Source: Desulfitobacteriaceae bacterium (GTDB lineage: Bacteria > Bacillota > Desulfitobacteriia > Desulfitobacteriales > Desulfitobacteriaceae). From it: a stretch of 49,522 bases of DNA. Shown in pieces: positions 17,039 to 24,775 of this stretch. The notes beneath the pieces were generated by a model, which was not told the DNA's origin, did no database searches, and saw only the letters and a list, made by a program, of their open reading frames with translations. Every line of letters begins with the position of its first letter. Position 1 is the stretch's first letter. The stretch spans positions 1-49,522 of the forward strand of contig JAQVLN010000005.1 of NCBI GenBank assembly GCA_028704155.1, given 5' to 3'. Position numbers and translations under genes: made by a program.

Positions 17039-18201
17039 CGGTTAGCACCTCCCACCTGCTCCAGGATCTCCCGCATAATCCTGTGCTGTTCTTCATTCAA
17101 TTCGCTGTTATTTTGCTTGAGATAAAACTCTGCAAAGAGTTCCAAGGGACTTTTCCGGGCCACATCGCCCGATGCCGCCGATGCAGAATCCGTTACCTGC
17201 CTATGACGGCTGTTTTCAAAATCAAGGCGCATGATATGGGGATACACTTGACGGAGCTGACCGATGGCATCAAAAATCTCCTCCTCATCGGTTAGAACAG
17301 CCCGCAGATAATCCTCGCAAATGCTGTTCTCTGAAGTGCCCGCCAAAGCGCCCGCCTGGAGCAACTCCACCAGCGGACCCTTAATTTCGCGCATATCCCG
17401 CTGAGCGGTTAAGTTTAAGGTCTGAATATTAAGTGTGCCTTTTTGGGCAAACTCAATCAAGGTGACAGATTTATGCTGACGGACTTCGGAAAAAGAGTAT
17501 TTTAACGGTGAACCGGAATAACGAATGGTTTCCCTGCCAATGGACTGCGGACCATGGAGATGACCGAGCGCAACATAATCAAACGGCTCAAACACGGAAG
17601 CTTCGATATTGTCCAGCCCGCCAACGGCAACTGTTTCAGAATCGGAGCGTTCGGGCTGCAGCGCGCCGCTGGTGATGAACTGGTGAGCTGCCAGGATGTT
17701 TCGTTCCCTATTGTCGACCTGGGTAGCCTGAATCACCACTCTCGCGGCATCCTCATGGGATTCAATACTCTGATCGGGAAAATGAGGCCGGACCATAGCC
17801 GGCTTAATGAAAGGCAACAGAAAAATATTTAGCGGGCCATATTCATCCTGAAGGGTGATTTTCTTTAGCGAACCATCAAAAGTCCCGGCAATATGTACAC
17901 CGTTTTTTGCCATGATGCGGCTGCCAAAATCCAAACGTTCGGGAGAATCATGGTTGCCGCTTACGATAAATATTTGCACCTGCCGAGCTGCCAGCACTGT
18001 CAGGAAATCATCCAGGACCTCCACTGCTTCGCCCGCCGGCATGCTTTTATCGTAGATATCTCCGGCTATCAGGATACCGGCTGGTTTGACTTCATCGACC
18101 AGGCGCAGGATATCCTGTAATATGTACTTTTGGTCTTCCAGCATACTAAATTCGTTGACGCGTTTGCCGATGTGCAGATCGGCGATGTGGAGGAATTTCA
18201 T
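17035..18201 (-). CDS. sbcD: SbcD: nuclease subunit of the SbcCD complex
   Basis: This 388-residue Mre11-type calcineurin-like phosphoesterase supplies the exo/endonuclease of SbcCD. The metal-binding motifs appear in order: HIADLHIGK, AGDIYDKSMP, VSGNHDSPERLDFG, AAHQFITSG and ALGHLHGPQ. I take the ATG at 18201, because AAGGAG precedes it by about eight bases and the protein then begins MKFLHIADLH as in homologues. An upstream in-frame start at 18282 would add 27 unconserved residues. It is followed directly by sbcC with a 4-bp overlap. Confidence 0.96.
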   Translation of the reverse strand: MKFLHIADLHIGKRVNEFSMLEDQKYILQDILRLVDEVKPAGILIAGDIYDKSMPAGEAVEVLDDFLTVLAARQVQIFIVSGNHDSPERLDFGSRIMAKNGVHIAGTFDGSLKKITLQDEYGPLNIFLLPFIKPAMVRPHFPDQSIESHEDAARVVIQATQVDNRERNILAAHQFITSGALQPERSDSETVAVGGLDNIEASVFEPFDYVALGHLHGPQSIGRETIRYSGSPLKYSFSEVRQHKSVTLIEFAQKGTLNIQTLNLTAQRDMREIKGPLVELLQAGALAGTSENSICEDYLRAVLTDEEEIFDAIGQLRQVYPHIMRLDFENSRHRQVTDSASAASGDVARKSPLELFAEFYLKQNNSELNEEQHRIMREILEQVGGANR

Positions 18202-18484
18202 TCGACATGGCTCCTTTGCCTTTAAATATTTACAAACTAAATACAAACGATTATTGTAATGCTGATCCACCCATGAGTTCAATCCATTTAAAATATCTTT
18301 TCGTCAATGTACATTAACAAAGGCAATTGTATTATTATAAAACCTGTAAGGACTCCTCGACTTTGAAGGTGTATAATAAAGAAGTGGTTAACACTCTTTT
18401 TCTTGCAAAAATACTCTCACCTAATTTTCATACCTCCCTGTGAACTGAAAGTTTATGAAAGTTTATTTTGAAAGGGGTCAACCT

Positions 18485-18697
18485 ATGAGGGCGTTTATTC
18501 AGCGATTATTAAAAGCAGCTGGAAAATATACTATTACAGACTATGCATTTTTTAAAGCCACTCTTATTTCCTTAGGCATCCTTCTTGGGGCTTACTTTGC
18601 ACAATTTTTCTTAAACCATGCCTTTTTCTTATGGGCGGTTTTTATTGTTTCCTATCTTTGGATCATGTATAGAACTTTAATTACTCATCGGAATTAA
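18485..18697 (+). CDS. Small membrane protein of unknown function
   Basis: This is a 70-residue protein with two hydrophobic segments (about residues 24-42 and 44-60) separated by a very short turn, a basic N-terminus (RLLKAAGKY) and a basic tail (YRTLITHRN). It has no domain I recognise. I start at the ATG at 18485, eight bases after GAAAGGGG; an in-frame ATG at 18455 lacks a ribosome binding site. It stands alone between sbcD and the scrap zone. A weak promoter (TTAACA 18314, TATAAA 18336) lies upstream. Short clostridial proteins of this look exist, so I think it is real, but no function is inferred. Confidence 0.6.
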   Translation: MRAFIQRLLKAAGKYTITDYAFFKATLISLGILLGAYFAQFFLNHAFFLWAVFIVSYLWIMYRTLITHRN

Positions 18698-18786
18698 AAC
18701 ATGTATCAATTTTACTGGTTGCCATCGATACGACGATTGTTACTACTGTATGCCCCTCATTGTTAAACAGTTGGGTGGTTTTGAAA

Positions 18787-19026
18787 CTAATCAGTATAAT
18801 CGTAGCAGAAAAATGACGAAAGTGACAGTCCATCCATAAGCCGGCGGAACTCCCGGTAGCTGATACTGACTACAAAGACATTGGTTGTTGGCCAATTAAA
18901 CTTACCTCTCTCCAGACGCCGATAATGAAGCCAAAATCCATTGTGCTCCCACTGTAATATTTTTTTACATTTAGTTCTCCACGCTAACAAGCTTATTAAT
19001 GCTGTACCCCCATTCTCCGGGGTCAT
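18787..19026 (-). pseudogene. Remnant of an IS66-family tnpB (Orf2)
   Basis: The 79-codon frame contains ILQWEHNGFWLHYRRLERG followed by K-F-N-W-P, and a closing R-R-L-M-D-GLSL. These match the C-terminal half of the IS66 accessory protein TnpB. The first half of TnpB is missing: the first 12 or so residues come from unrelated sequence that overlaps the end of the nuclease gene. No tnpA, tnpC or terminal repeats are nearby. It is a decayed insertion scar. Confidence 0.75.
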
Positions 19027-20351
19027 ATCCGTCTGACCGGAAAACGAAACCGGCCTCCTTCTCGCGTAGCTGTAGCACTTCTCCTTTGATCATGTGCCCT
19101 CGGTCGGTTGGGGTTAAGTGCTTCACAGATTCTTTGATGTTCTACAGTTATTCTTTCGGCAATACGTCTTGCTTCCAATTGCAAATGATCATTATCCCGT
19201 AATCTGATACAGCTTTCGGAGAATTGAGCAAAATCGAACTTTTCTTCATTGCTATCAAATATATAGGACCAATGCAATATATTTGAATTCTCCTTGTCGA
19301 CCTCAAGCTGATCGTATACAGACTGAAGTGCAGCACTTATTTTTCCTGCTGCTCTTTTGCCAAATTGCTCTGGCACCATGACACCCCAATCATCTTCGTC
19401 CGGCGCTATTTCCACCAGTTCAACCGACATAAAAAGTGCCCAATTCACACATATGGACAAGGTAACAGCCTTTTTATTTTGGGATTTCCCAACAGTTCCA
19501 AACTCTTTGAGTTCATAACAAAGCCACGGCGCATACTTGCCCTTTGAATAATAATTTGTAGATTCGTCATCGTAATAATCGGGATGCAAATCCAGTACTA
19601 TACATTCTTCCTGAATACGCTCAAAAAGGTTTCGCATAACCTCAGCCTTGATATTATTCAACTCGTTGGATATCGCAATTGCTCCTCTTAAATGGTCAGC
19701 TCCCTGGATTAAATCGCTTATTTGTTCTGACATGCTTTCTTCCTCCGTGATTTTATTAATCAACCTTTGGTATTGTTGAATAAAACTATATGCACTTGAA
19801 GAAGCAGGCGTTTCTTCGAGACAAGCTGTCAGCCATCTTTGGATGTGTCCAGAAAAAGACAGGTTCTGAAAACTCTTTTCATTGACGCCTTGCGCACTTT
19901 GCTGAGATGGTGAAGAACCTTGAAGTGTCAAGTAACAAACCCGGTAAATATCAGACTTTGTCTTGGCGTATTGTTCATAACGAAATAGCTGTGCATCTTG
20001 GTCGCCAGCATCAATTTTCATTTCAATGGCAACGCACATCTCGGGACAGTGCAAAAAAAAGTCAATGCGCCCGTGAGAGAAAACCCATTCTCGTTCTACT
20101 TGCCATGGTCGTTTCCTCAAGGGAAGAGGTACATCAATTTCCCTTAAGAATAATTTGAGATATTTGTCCTTCTGCCTATGGGTGCCATTCGGGGACATTA
20201 ATGAAAAAAGGATGCGGGAGTGTGTCCCGACCTCTTTGCGCTCAACATCAAGAACGGAAAATATGTTATAATCCGCACCTGTTCGTTCTTTTTGAGCGTT
20301 GTATTGTATTATAGCTTTAGATACTTTTTCAAGAAGTTCTTGTTTATGCAT
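19023..20351 (-). CDS. PD-(D/E)XK nuclease-superfamily protein
   Basis: This is a 442-residue protein of the PD-(D/E)XK_4 type (PF14281-like). The N-terminal part has the family pattern NIFSVLDVERKEVGTHSRIL and a GTHR segment. The nuclease core is GRIDFFLHC followed by VAIEMKIDAGDQDAQL, with Asp, Glu-x-Lys and a Gln/Tyr motif in the right order. The C-terminal half is typical variable sequence. Members are often found with restriction systems and phage-defence genes; here an HsdM remnant lies just upstream. The final 35 residues (from about NPNRPRAHDQRR) are Arg-rich and unlike the rest. Another frame through the same DNA also looks coding, so the end was probably altered by a rearrangement at the IS66 scar. 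The ATG at 20351 has GGGGGTG upstream, and a ten-G tract lies 29 bp before the start. Confidence 0.8.
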   Translation of the reverse strand: MHKQELLEKVSKAIIQYNAQKERTGADYNIFSVLDVERKEVGTHSRILFSLMSPNGTHRQKDKYLKLFLREIDVPLPLRKRPWQVEREWVFSHGRIDFFLHCPEMCVAIEMKIDAGDQDAQLFRYEQYAKTKSDIYRVCYLTLQGSSPSQQSAQGVNEKSFQNLSFSGHIQRWLTACLEETPASSSAYSFIQQYQRLINKITEEESMSEQISDLIQGADHLRGAIAISNELNNIKAEVMRNLFERIQEECIVLDLHPDYYDDESTNYYSKGKYAPWLCYELKEFGTVGKSQNKKAVTLSICVNWALFMSVELVEIAPDEDDWGVMVPEQFGKRAAGKISAALQSVYDQLEVDKENSNILHWSYIFDSNEEKFDFAQFSESCIRLRDNDHLQLEARRIAERITVEHQRICEALNPNRPRAHDQRRSATATREGGRFRFPVRRI

Positions 20352-20379
20352 TGTTCTTCACCCCCTTTTTTGAACCTTA

Positions 20380-20389
20380 CCCCCCCCCC
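20380..20389. repeat. Ten-base G tract upstream of the nuclease gene
   Basis: There is a run of ten C on the plus strand, hence ten G on the coding strand, 29-38 bases ahead of the nuclease start codon. Such tracts slip easily and can vary promoter or leader spacing. Confidence 0.8.
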
Positions 20390-20400
20390 TTAGGAAGCCC

Positions 20401-20532
20401 TCAAAATAGGGCAATTAAATTGTATACTCTGCCTTTATAAGATTCAATTATACCGACCAGCGGTTTTACAATCGCAGGTGGGGTGTAAATACTCACCTTC
20501 ACTGGAGCCGAGCTTTCCCAGGAATTATTCAT
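20401..20532 (-). pseudogene. Fragment of a type I restriction-modification methylase (HsdM)
   Basis: Forty-three codons with an ATG (20532) and a TGA (20401) contain IYTPPAIVKPLVGIIESYKG followed by R-V-Y. This matches the HsdM region just before the catalytic methylase loop (YTPxxVVKLLVEIIEPYKGRVYDP). The sequence diverges exactly where the DPxxGSGG AdoMet motif should begin, so the fragment cannot be active. Nothing of the rest of hsdM, hsdS or hsdR is visible. Confidence 0.6.
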
Positions 20533-20587
20533 AAACCCGCCCCGGTGCAGTATATCAATATTATGTTAATATTTGAATCAACGTAAA

Positions 20588-20614
20588 AAGAGCGCCTTAT
20601 TAAAGGTGCCCTCT
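20588..20614 (-). terminator. Intrinsic terminator after the 20.7-kb gene
   Basis: On the minus strand AGAGGGCACCTT and AAGGCGCTCT pair (one bulge/mismatch) around a short loop and are followed by TTTTT. It lies 125 bp beyond the annotated stop at 20738, but the stop (20600-20602) of the in-frame extension falls right in its loop. Confidence 0.7.
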
Positions 20615-20737
20615 ATTTCTCACCAAAATAGCCCGCGTGGATTTGTTAGATTTCTTCTTTAACATTTCGTCCAATAAAACAAAATCCGGCAAATATGTTA
20701 TGTCACTAATGCTGTACTGATCGGTATCGGTAGAAAT

Positions 20738-21310
20738 CTAATCCCCTATATCTTCCTTAGAAACTTCAAACTTGTCTATCTTCCAGGTTCCTCTCTCTTT
20801 TTTAACTATAAGTGTATAACTGATGCTAAAAGAATTTCCCTTGCTAATTCTATTTTTGTTATTGCTCTTTTTGTTTAGCTCCTTAAAGTATTTGCTTTCG
20901 GCACTTATCAGGCAAGTCTTTACGTTATAAACTACCACAGCCTGCTCCTGGTCCGAACTAAAAGTTATCAAGAGAAATTCACAATCTTCATACTTGGATT
21001 TAATCTTGTTTTCTTTAAACAGTCTTATAGTATTTTGCTCATCATTGTTCTTTATGAGCTCTATGATATGATCCACTGTATAGAGATGATACTCCGCCCT
21101 GCCATCCAAAGACTCAAAGTCGCGGTCGTTTAAAGTTTTTGCAAACTCCCTGGATAATTCCTTTATTGCTTGTTCATCGACTGTATCATCTGTTAAAGTT
21201 GCTGTACCACTGTCAACTTGACTGCAGTTGTTATTTATACTCCCATCCGAAACGGACAGAGATTCTTGGATCACTTCCAAGACCTTTTGTATGATATTTA
21301 ACTTGTTCAT
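20738..21310 (-). CDS. Hypothetical protein, possibly continuing past an in-frame UAG
   Basis: This 190-residue protein is not recognised. It is acidic and hydrophilic, with no signal peptide or transmembrane helix. The region after about residue 45 (VDEQAIKELSREFAKTLNDR onward) alternates helix and strand and ends with a beta segment (SYTLIVKKERGTWKIDKFEV). That recalls small cystatin/NTF2-like domains of secreted clostridial proteins, but this is only an impression. It ends in TAG at 20738. The same frame then stays open for 45 more codons with a normal codon look (ISTDTDQYSISDITYLPDFV then LLDEML) to a TAA at 20600, inside the terminator. The ATG at 21310 is preceded by AAGGAGACG. It is a single gene, divergent from the TetR gene. 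Confidence 0.6.
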   Translation of the reverse strand: MNKLNIIQKVLEVIQESLSVSDGSINNNCSQVDSGTATLTDDTVDEQAIKELSREFAKTLNDRDFESLDGRAEYHLYTVDHIIELIKNNDEQNTIRLFKENKIKSKYEDCEFLLITFSSDQEQAVVVYNVKTCLISAESKYFKELNKKSNNKNRISKGNSFSISYTLIVKKERGTWKIDKFEVSKEDIGD

Positions 21311-21434
21311 TCGTCTCCTTCTTTCACACTTTTCAAAAAACTTAAGTCAATATATCTTATGAACAATGAAAGAATTCGGAGACTCGGGCACCTTTATCTG
21401 CTTCAATCCAGTTTTCAGGAGAACAAGAAATAAA

Positions 21435-21480
21435 TTGACAAACTAATATCTTAATGCTAATATTAGCCTAACTAGCATTA
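21435..21480 (+). promoter_or_regulatory. Promoter and probable autoregulatory operator of the TetR gene
   Basis: TTGACA (21435-21440) and TAATAT (21458-21463) are 17 bp apart. An inverted repeat, TAATGCTA (21452-21459) and TAGCATTA (21473-21480), overlaps the -10 element and the start site. This is the usual position for TetR self-repression. Confidence 0.65.
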
Positions 21481-21493
21481 GGTAGGCATTGGA

Positions 21494-22093
21494 GTGAATC
21501 AGTTGAGTGAATCAACTAGAGAAATTATTAAAAAAATGGCTCTTTCGTTATTTGCCCAAAAAGGCTATTATGGTACAACTATGAATGAGATAGCAGAACT
21601 GGTTGGGATTAAAACACCCTCGCTTTATTTTCACTTTAGCGGAAAAGAGGAATTGTTCTTTTCTGTTTACGAAGATTTGGCAAACGAATATGTTAGCTTG
21701 ATGGACCGAATAATGACTACCATTGAAAGCACGGATATTGAAGACAGGCTTTTTTATATTTTTGAACAATACATCATTTACTATATTGACAATCCGGAAA
21801 AACAATACTTTTGGAATCAAATTATCTTTTTCACCCCATCAGAATTAAAAGAGCAGTTTTTTTCACATATTTCAAATTGTGATACCCGTAGTCAAAAAAA
21901 GATGCAAGAAATACTTGCCAAGGAAATAGAACGAGGACAACTCCGTAATAGCAGCCCGTTTAAAATGTCTTGGTCTTTCCGGTCTATGAGGCAAGGTATA
22001 ATTTTTTGGCTTATGATGGCTCCGGAATTAAGAAGAGATGAATTAATTAAAGCCTGTTGGTCGGATTTGTGGTTAGGGTTAAAAAAACGTTAA
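21494..22093 (+). CDS. TetR/AcrR-family regulator
   Basis: This is a 199-residue one-domain repressor type. The N-terminal helix-turn-helix is clear (ALSLFAQKGYYGTTMNEIAE then LVGIKTPSLYFHFSGKEELF). The rest is the variable ligand-binding helical domain. The start is ambiguous: GTG at 21494 has TAGGTAGG upstream, and TTG at 21503 has GGAG eight bases before it. A palindrome overlapping its own promoter suggests autoregulation. The DUF362 gene follows on the same strand 146 bp later and is a natural target candidate. The ligand is unknown. Confidence 0.9.
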   Translation: MNQLSESTREIIKKMALSLFAQKGYYGTTMNEIAELVGIKTPSLYFHFSGKEELFFSVYEDLANEYVSLMDRIMTTIESTDIEDRLFYIFEQYIIYYIDNPEKQYFWNQIIFFTPSELKEQFFSHISNCDTRSQKKMQEILAKEIERGQLRNSSPFKMSWSFRSMRQGIIFWLMMAPELRRDELIKACWSDLWLGLKKR

Positions 22094-22239
22094 TCCATCC
22101 TCTTGCTCAATACTGCTAATCTCCAATATGCCTTGGTAAGTTTTAATTTTAGAAAAGCCCTCAGCAGAAATACGGCAGAACTGTTAAGTATTTTTTTTGT
22201 AAATATTTTGACAAATAGCGTGAGAAAGGATGTATGATC

Positions 22240-23418
22240 ATGGCAGTAGCATTGGTAAAGAGACAAGACGACCAAACCTTGGCAGCATTACGTAAGGCAA
22301 TTGAGGCATGCGGCGGTTTTGAGGGTTTAAAACCCGGGACTAAGATTATTCTTAAACCAAATATGGTTATGCGTGGTTTTGCTCCCGATCAACTGCCTAA
22401 TGGAATGGTTACCCTGGCGGAGACAATGGAGAGTATGATTATCCTGCTCCGTGAACATGGTTATAATGATATTACAATTGCCGACGGAAGTGTGATTCAT
22501 CCGGAACTCAAGCTCAATACAAATACAGCTTATAGATGGGCCGGTTATAATGAATTATCGCAGCGTTTGAATGTGCCGCTGATTGATCTCAATGAGGGTC
22601 CGTTTGAAACAGTATATATGGAAGGTTTTCCGATTAAAATTGCCAAACTGATCACTGAAGCGGAATTTTTAATCAACATGCCCGTTCTTAAGACCCATAA
22701 CCAAACCAAAGTTTCTTTGGGGCTAAAAAACCTCAAAGGGGTTATAGCTTATGAATCTAAAAAAGATTGCCACCGTCATGATCTGATGAGGTCTATTGCC
22801 TTGTTGGGAAGGGCTGTTAAAGTAGACCTAACGGTACTTGACGGTACTTATGGTTTACAAAAAGGTCCTACCAGTGCTGATCATCATAGGATGGATATAT
22901 TTGTAGCCGGTAAAGACATTCTTGAAGTTGATATTGTCGGCAGCTGGCTCCTGGGCTATAATCCCGCTGAGATAGAACACCTGCGTATTTATGCTGAACT
23001 TGCTGAGCGCAGTCTGAGTTTGGAGAAAATTGAGATAATTGGTGAAGAGATTAACAATTTGGCAAAACCCTTGGATTGGAATGCGACCTGGACAAAAGAT
23101 TTAATAACATTATATAAAATTAAAGGTATCAGCATTGAACCGCCTGACCCAACCTGCTGCTCCGGTTGCAGTTTTGGTATTGTTGCAACTCTCTTCAAAT
23201 TTTTTCAGCAAAATGTCGGCAAGGATTTTGGAAATATGGCCCTTGTTATGGGAAAGCAAAAAGTTACCGATCCCAGTGTGCGCAAAGTAATTGCTTTGGG
23301 TAAGTGTGCCTGTGAGACTAACGGTTCTCATCCCAATATTGTAAAAGTTCCCGGTTGTCCCGCAGGTGTTAAACATATGACTGAATGTTTAAAGGTTGTG
23401 GCAGATGAAATTATTTAA
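22240..23418 (+). CDS. DUF362-family protein with a cysteine-rich C-terminus
   Basis: This 392-residue member of DUF362 (COG2006) has a wide distribution in anaerobes and no settled reaction. The N-terminal domain shows the family pattern IILKPNMVM, TIADGSVIHPE, FLINMPVLKTHNQTKVSLGL followed by K-N-L-K-G, and VDLTVLDGTYGLQKGPTSAD. The C-terminal 90 residues carry seven cysteines, in TCCSGCSFG, GKCACETN and VPGCPAG, spaced as if to hold an Fe-S cluster or metal. This differs from the simple 2[4Fe-4S] ferredoxin tail of many DUF362 proteins. I start at the ATG at 22240, nine bases after GAAAGGA; the ATG at 22234 is too close to it. It lies downstream of the TetR gene and may be controlled by it. 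Confidence 0.85.
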   Translation: MAVALVKRQDDQTLAALRKAIEACGGFEGLKPGTKIILKPNMVMRGFAPDQLPNGMVTLAETMESMIILLREHGYNDITIADGSVIHPELKLNTNTAYRWAGYNELSQRLNVPLIDLNEGPFETVYMEGFPIKIAKLITEAEFLINMPVLKTHNQTKVSLGLKNLKGVIAYESKKDCHRHDLMRSIALLGRAVKVDLTVLDGTYGLQKGPTSADHHRMDIFVAGKDILEVDIVGSWLLGYNPAEIEHLRIYAELAERSLSLEKIEIIGEEINNLAKPLDWNATWTKDLITLYKIKGISIEPPDPTCCSGCSFGIVATLFKFFQQNVGKDFGNMALVMGKQKVTDPSVRKVIALGKCACETNGSHPNIVKVPGCPAGVKHMTECLKVVADEII

Positions 23419-23559
23419 TATAAGTATCGCTGTTAATTGTTGACCTGGGTTGCCTCTTTGAACTACCGCCTCTCCCGACCTTGTTTTTTACTTTGTGATT
23501 GCCTCATTTTCCTCCTATAGATTCCAGTTCTTCCAAAATCGCGGATCTGTAAAACATTC

Positions 23560-23605
23560 TTGACAAACCGGATTGGCTTATGATATGTTATTGTTAAAAT
23601 AACAA
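23560..23605 (+). promoter_or_regulatory. Promoter and operator-like palindrome of the thi operon
   Basis: TTGACA (23560-23565) and TATGTT (23584-23589) are 18 bp apart. A 6-bp inverted repeat, TTGTTA-AAA-TAACAA (23591-23605), covers the expected start of transcription and would suit a repressor. Confidence 0.55.
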
Positions 23606-23628
23606 CTCCATAAAGTTGACATGATTTT

Positions 23629-23688
23629 AAAAAAGCATAAAAAGGGGTACACCACCGCGGGTGTAGATCTTTTTATGCTTTTTATTTT
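23629..23688 (+). terminator. Long hairpin in the thi leader, attenuator-like
   Basis: AAAAAGCATAAAAAG pairs with TTTTTATGCTTTTT, and an inner TACACC pairs with GGTGTA around an ACCGC loop. A U-rich tail (TTTATTTT) follows. It sits between the promoter and thiS, so it must be read through or opened for expression. It is not a TPP riboswitch: the conserved CUGAGA and ACCUGAU elements are absent. Confidence 0.6.
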
Positions 23689-23716
23689 ACGTATCATCCG
23701 GGGAGGGATAATTCAG

Positions 23717-23911
23717 ATGAAATTTAATGGTGAAATACTACAATTAAGCCGGGACATTTCACTGCTCCAATTTGTACAGGAAAATAAATATGATATTTCC
23801 AAAATTGCAGTTGAGCTTAACGGTGATATTGTCCCCAAAACATCTTATGCAGACGTTATGCTGAGGGAAGAGGACATTTTGGAAGTAGTAAGTTTTGTAG
23901 GCGGGGGTTAA
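23717..23911 (+). CDS. thiS: ThiS sulfur-carrier protein
   Basis: This 64-residue ubiquitin-like sulfur carrier is used in thiazole synthesis. It begins MKFNGE, has the family core DISKIAVELNGDIVPKT, and ends in the obligatory C-terminal Gly-Gly (SFVGGG), which is adenylated by ThiF and converted to a thiocarboxylate. I start at the ATG at 23717, ten bases after GGGAGGGA; the reading frame upstream runs through the leader hairpin and is not coding. thiF follows after three bases. Confidence 0.95.
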   Translation: MKFNGEILQLSRDISLLQFVQENKYDISKIAVELNGDIVPKTSYADVMLREEDILEVVSFVGGG

Positions 23912-23914
23912 GCA

Positions 23915-24718
23915 GTGAGGATTACAGTTAACGGCAAGGAAATCGAAACAAACTGCAATACTATATATGAATTATGCGAATATCTGGGTAAACTTAAGGA
24001 TGTAGTCATCATTAACGGCTACCAAACCTCGGAAAACTGCACCCTGTCAGAACAGGATGTTGTCTTTGTTATCGAAAAAGGGGTCATGCCTGAGCAAAAT
24101 GATTTAGAAAGTATGATGGCTGCCCGTCATACTCCGCAAGTCCATGCTCGGGCAAAAGCAGCTAAAGTAGCTATCGCCGGTCTGGGCGGCTTGGGATCGA
24201 ATATTGCAGTGGTACTCGCCCGCACAGGTGTAGGCAGTTTACTACTGGTGGATTTTGATATTGTTGAGCCCAGTAATCTCAACCGCCAGAACTATCATAT
24301 AGACCATTTGGGACTGCCCAAGACAGTTGCCCTGCAGAAACAAATCAGGAAAATCAATCCCTTTATCAAGGTGAAAATAAAAACAGTCCGGGTAGAAGAA
24401 GCCAATATTCCTGAACTATTTGCAGGATATGATGTGGTCTGCGAGGCCTTTGATAACCCTGAAGCCAAAGCTATGCTGGTAAATACGGTTCTGGAACAAC
24501 TGCCCGGTGTGAAAATAGTAGCTGCCTCCGGCATGGCAGGCTATGCAAGTTCAAACCTGATCAGGACTGAACAAAGGCTGAAAAATCTCTACATCTGCGG
24601 TGATTCTGAAAACGCCGCCCGGATAGGCAATGGACTAATGGCCCCCCGGGTCCAGATTTGTGCCGGACACCAGGCCAATATGGTTTTGAGGCTTTTATTA
24701 GGGATAGAAGAAGTTTAG
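23915..24718 (+). CDS. thiF: ThiF adenylyltransferase with an N-terminal ThiS-like domain
   Basis: This 267-residue E1-like enzyme adenylates the ThiS C-terminus. Residues about 80-265 hold the nucleotide-binding motif VAIAGLGGLGSNIAV, the DFDIVEPSNLNRQNY segment with the catalytic Arg, and KTVALQKQI. The zinc-binding CxxC pairs of MoeB-type enzymes are absent, as in the short clostridial ThiF group. Residues 1-60 (MRITVNGKEIETN ... LSEQDVVFVIEKG) have the beta-grasp pattern of ThiS itself but no Gly-Gly end, so this is a fused, non-carrier ubiquitin-like domain. The start is GTG at 23915, with a G-rich site in the thiS end. It ends in TAG, in frame with thiG. Confidence 0.92.
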   Translation: MRITVNGKEIETNCNTIYELCEYLGKLKDVVIINGYQTSENCTLSEQDVVFVIEKGVMPEQNDLESMMAARHTPQVHARAKAAKVAIAGLGGLGSNIAVVLARTGVGSLLLVDFDIVEPSNLNRQNYHIDHLGLPKTVALQKQIRKINPFIKVKIKTVRVEEANIPELFAGYDVVCEAFDNPEAKAMLVNTVLEQLPGVKIVAASGMAGYASSNLIRTEQRLKNLYICGDSENAARIGNGLMAPRVQICAGHQANMVLRLLLGIEEV

Positions 24719-24775
24719 CGGACAGAAGAAGTCGATCATATACGCAATCAAGAAGTTAAACAAAGGAGATATGAG

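Noticed and set aside
22208-22236. Promoter directly ahead of the DUF362 gene (TTGACA at 22208)
   Set aside because: A -10 at the right distance would place transcription start at or after the start codon; no good -10 is found.
23629-23688. Possible T-box or TPP riboswitch before thiS (ACCGCGGGTG looks T-box-like)
   Set aside because: The ACCGCGGGTG string lies in a simple hairpin. There is no stem I or specifier region between promoter and hairpin, and no CUGAGA/ACCUGAU motifs of a TPP aptamer.
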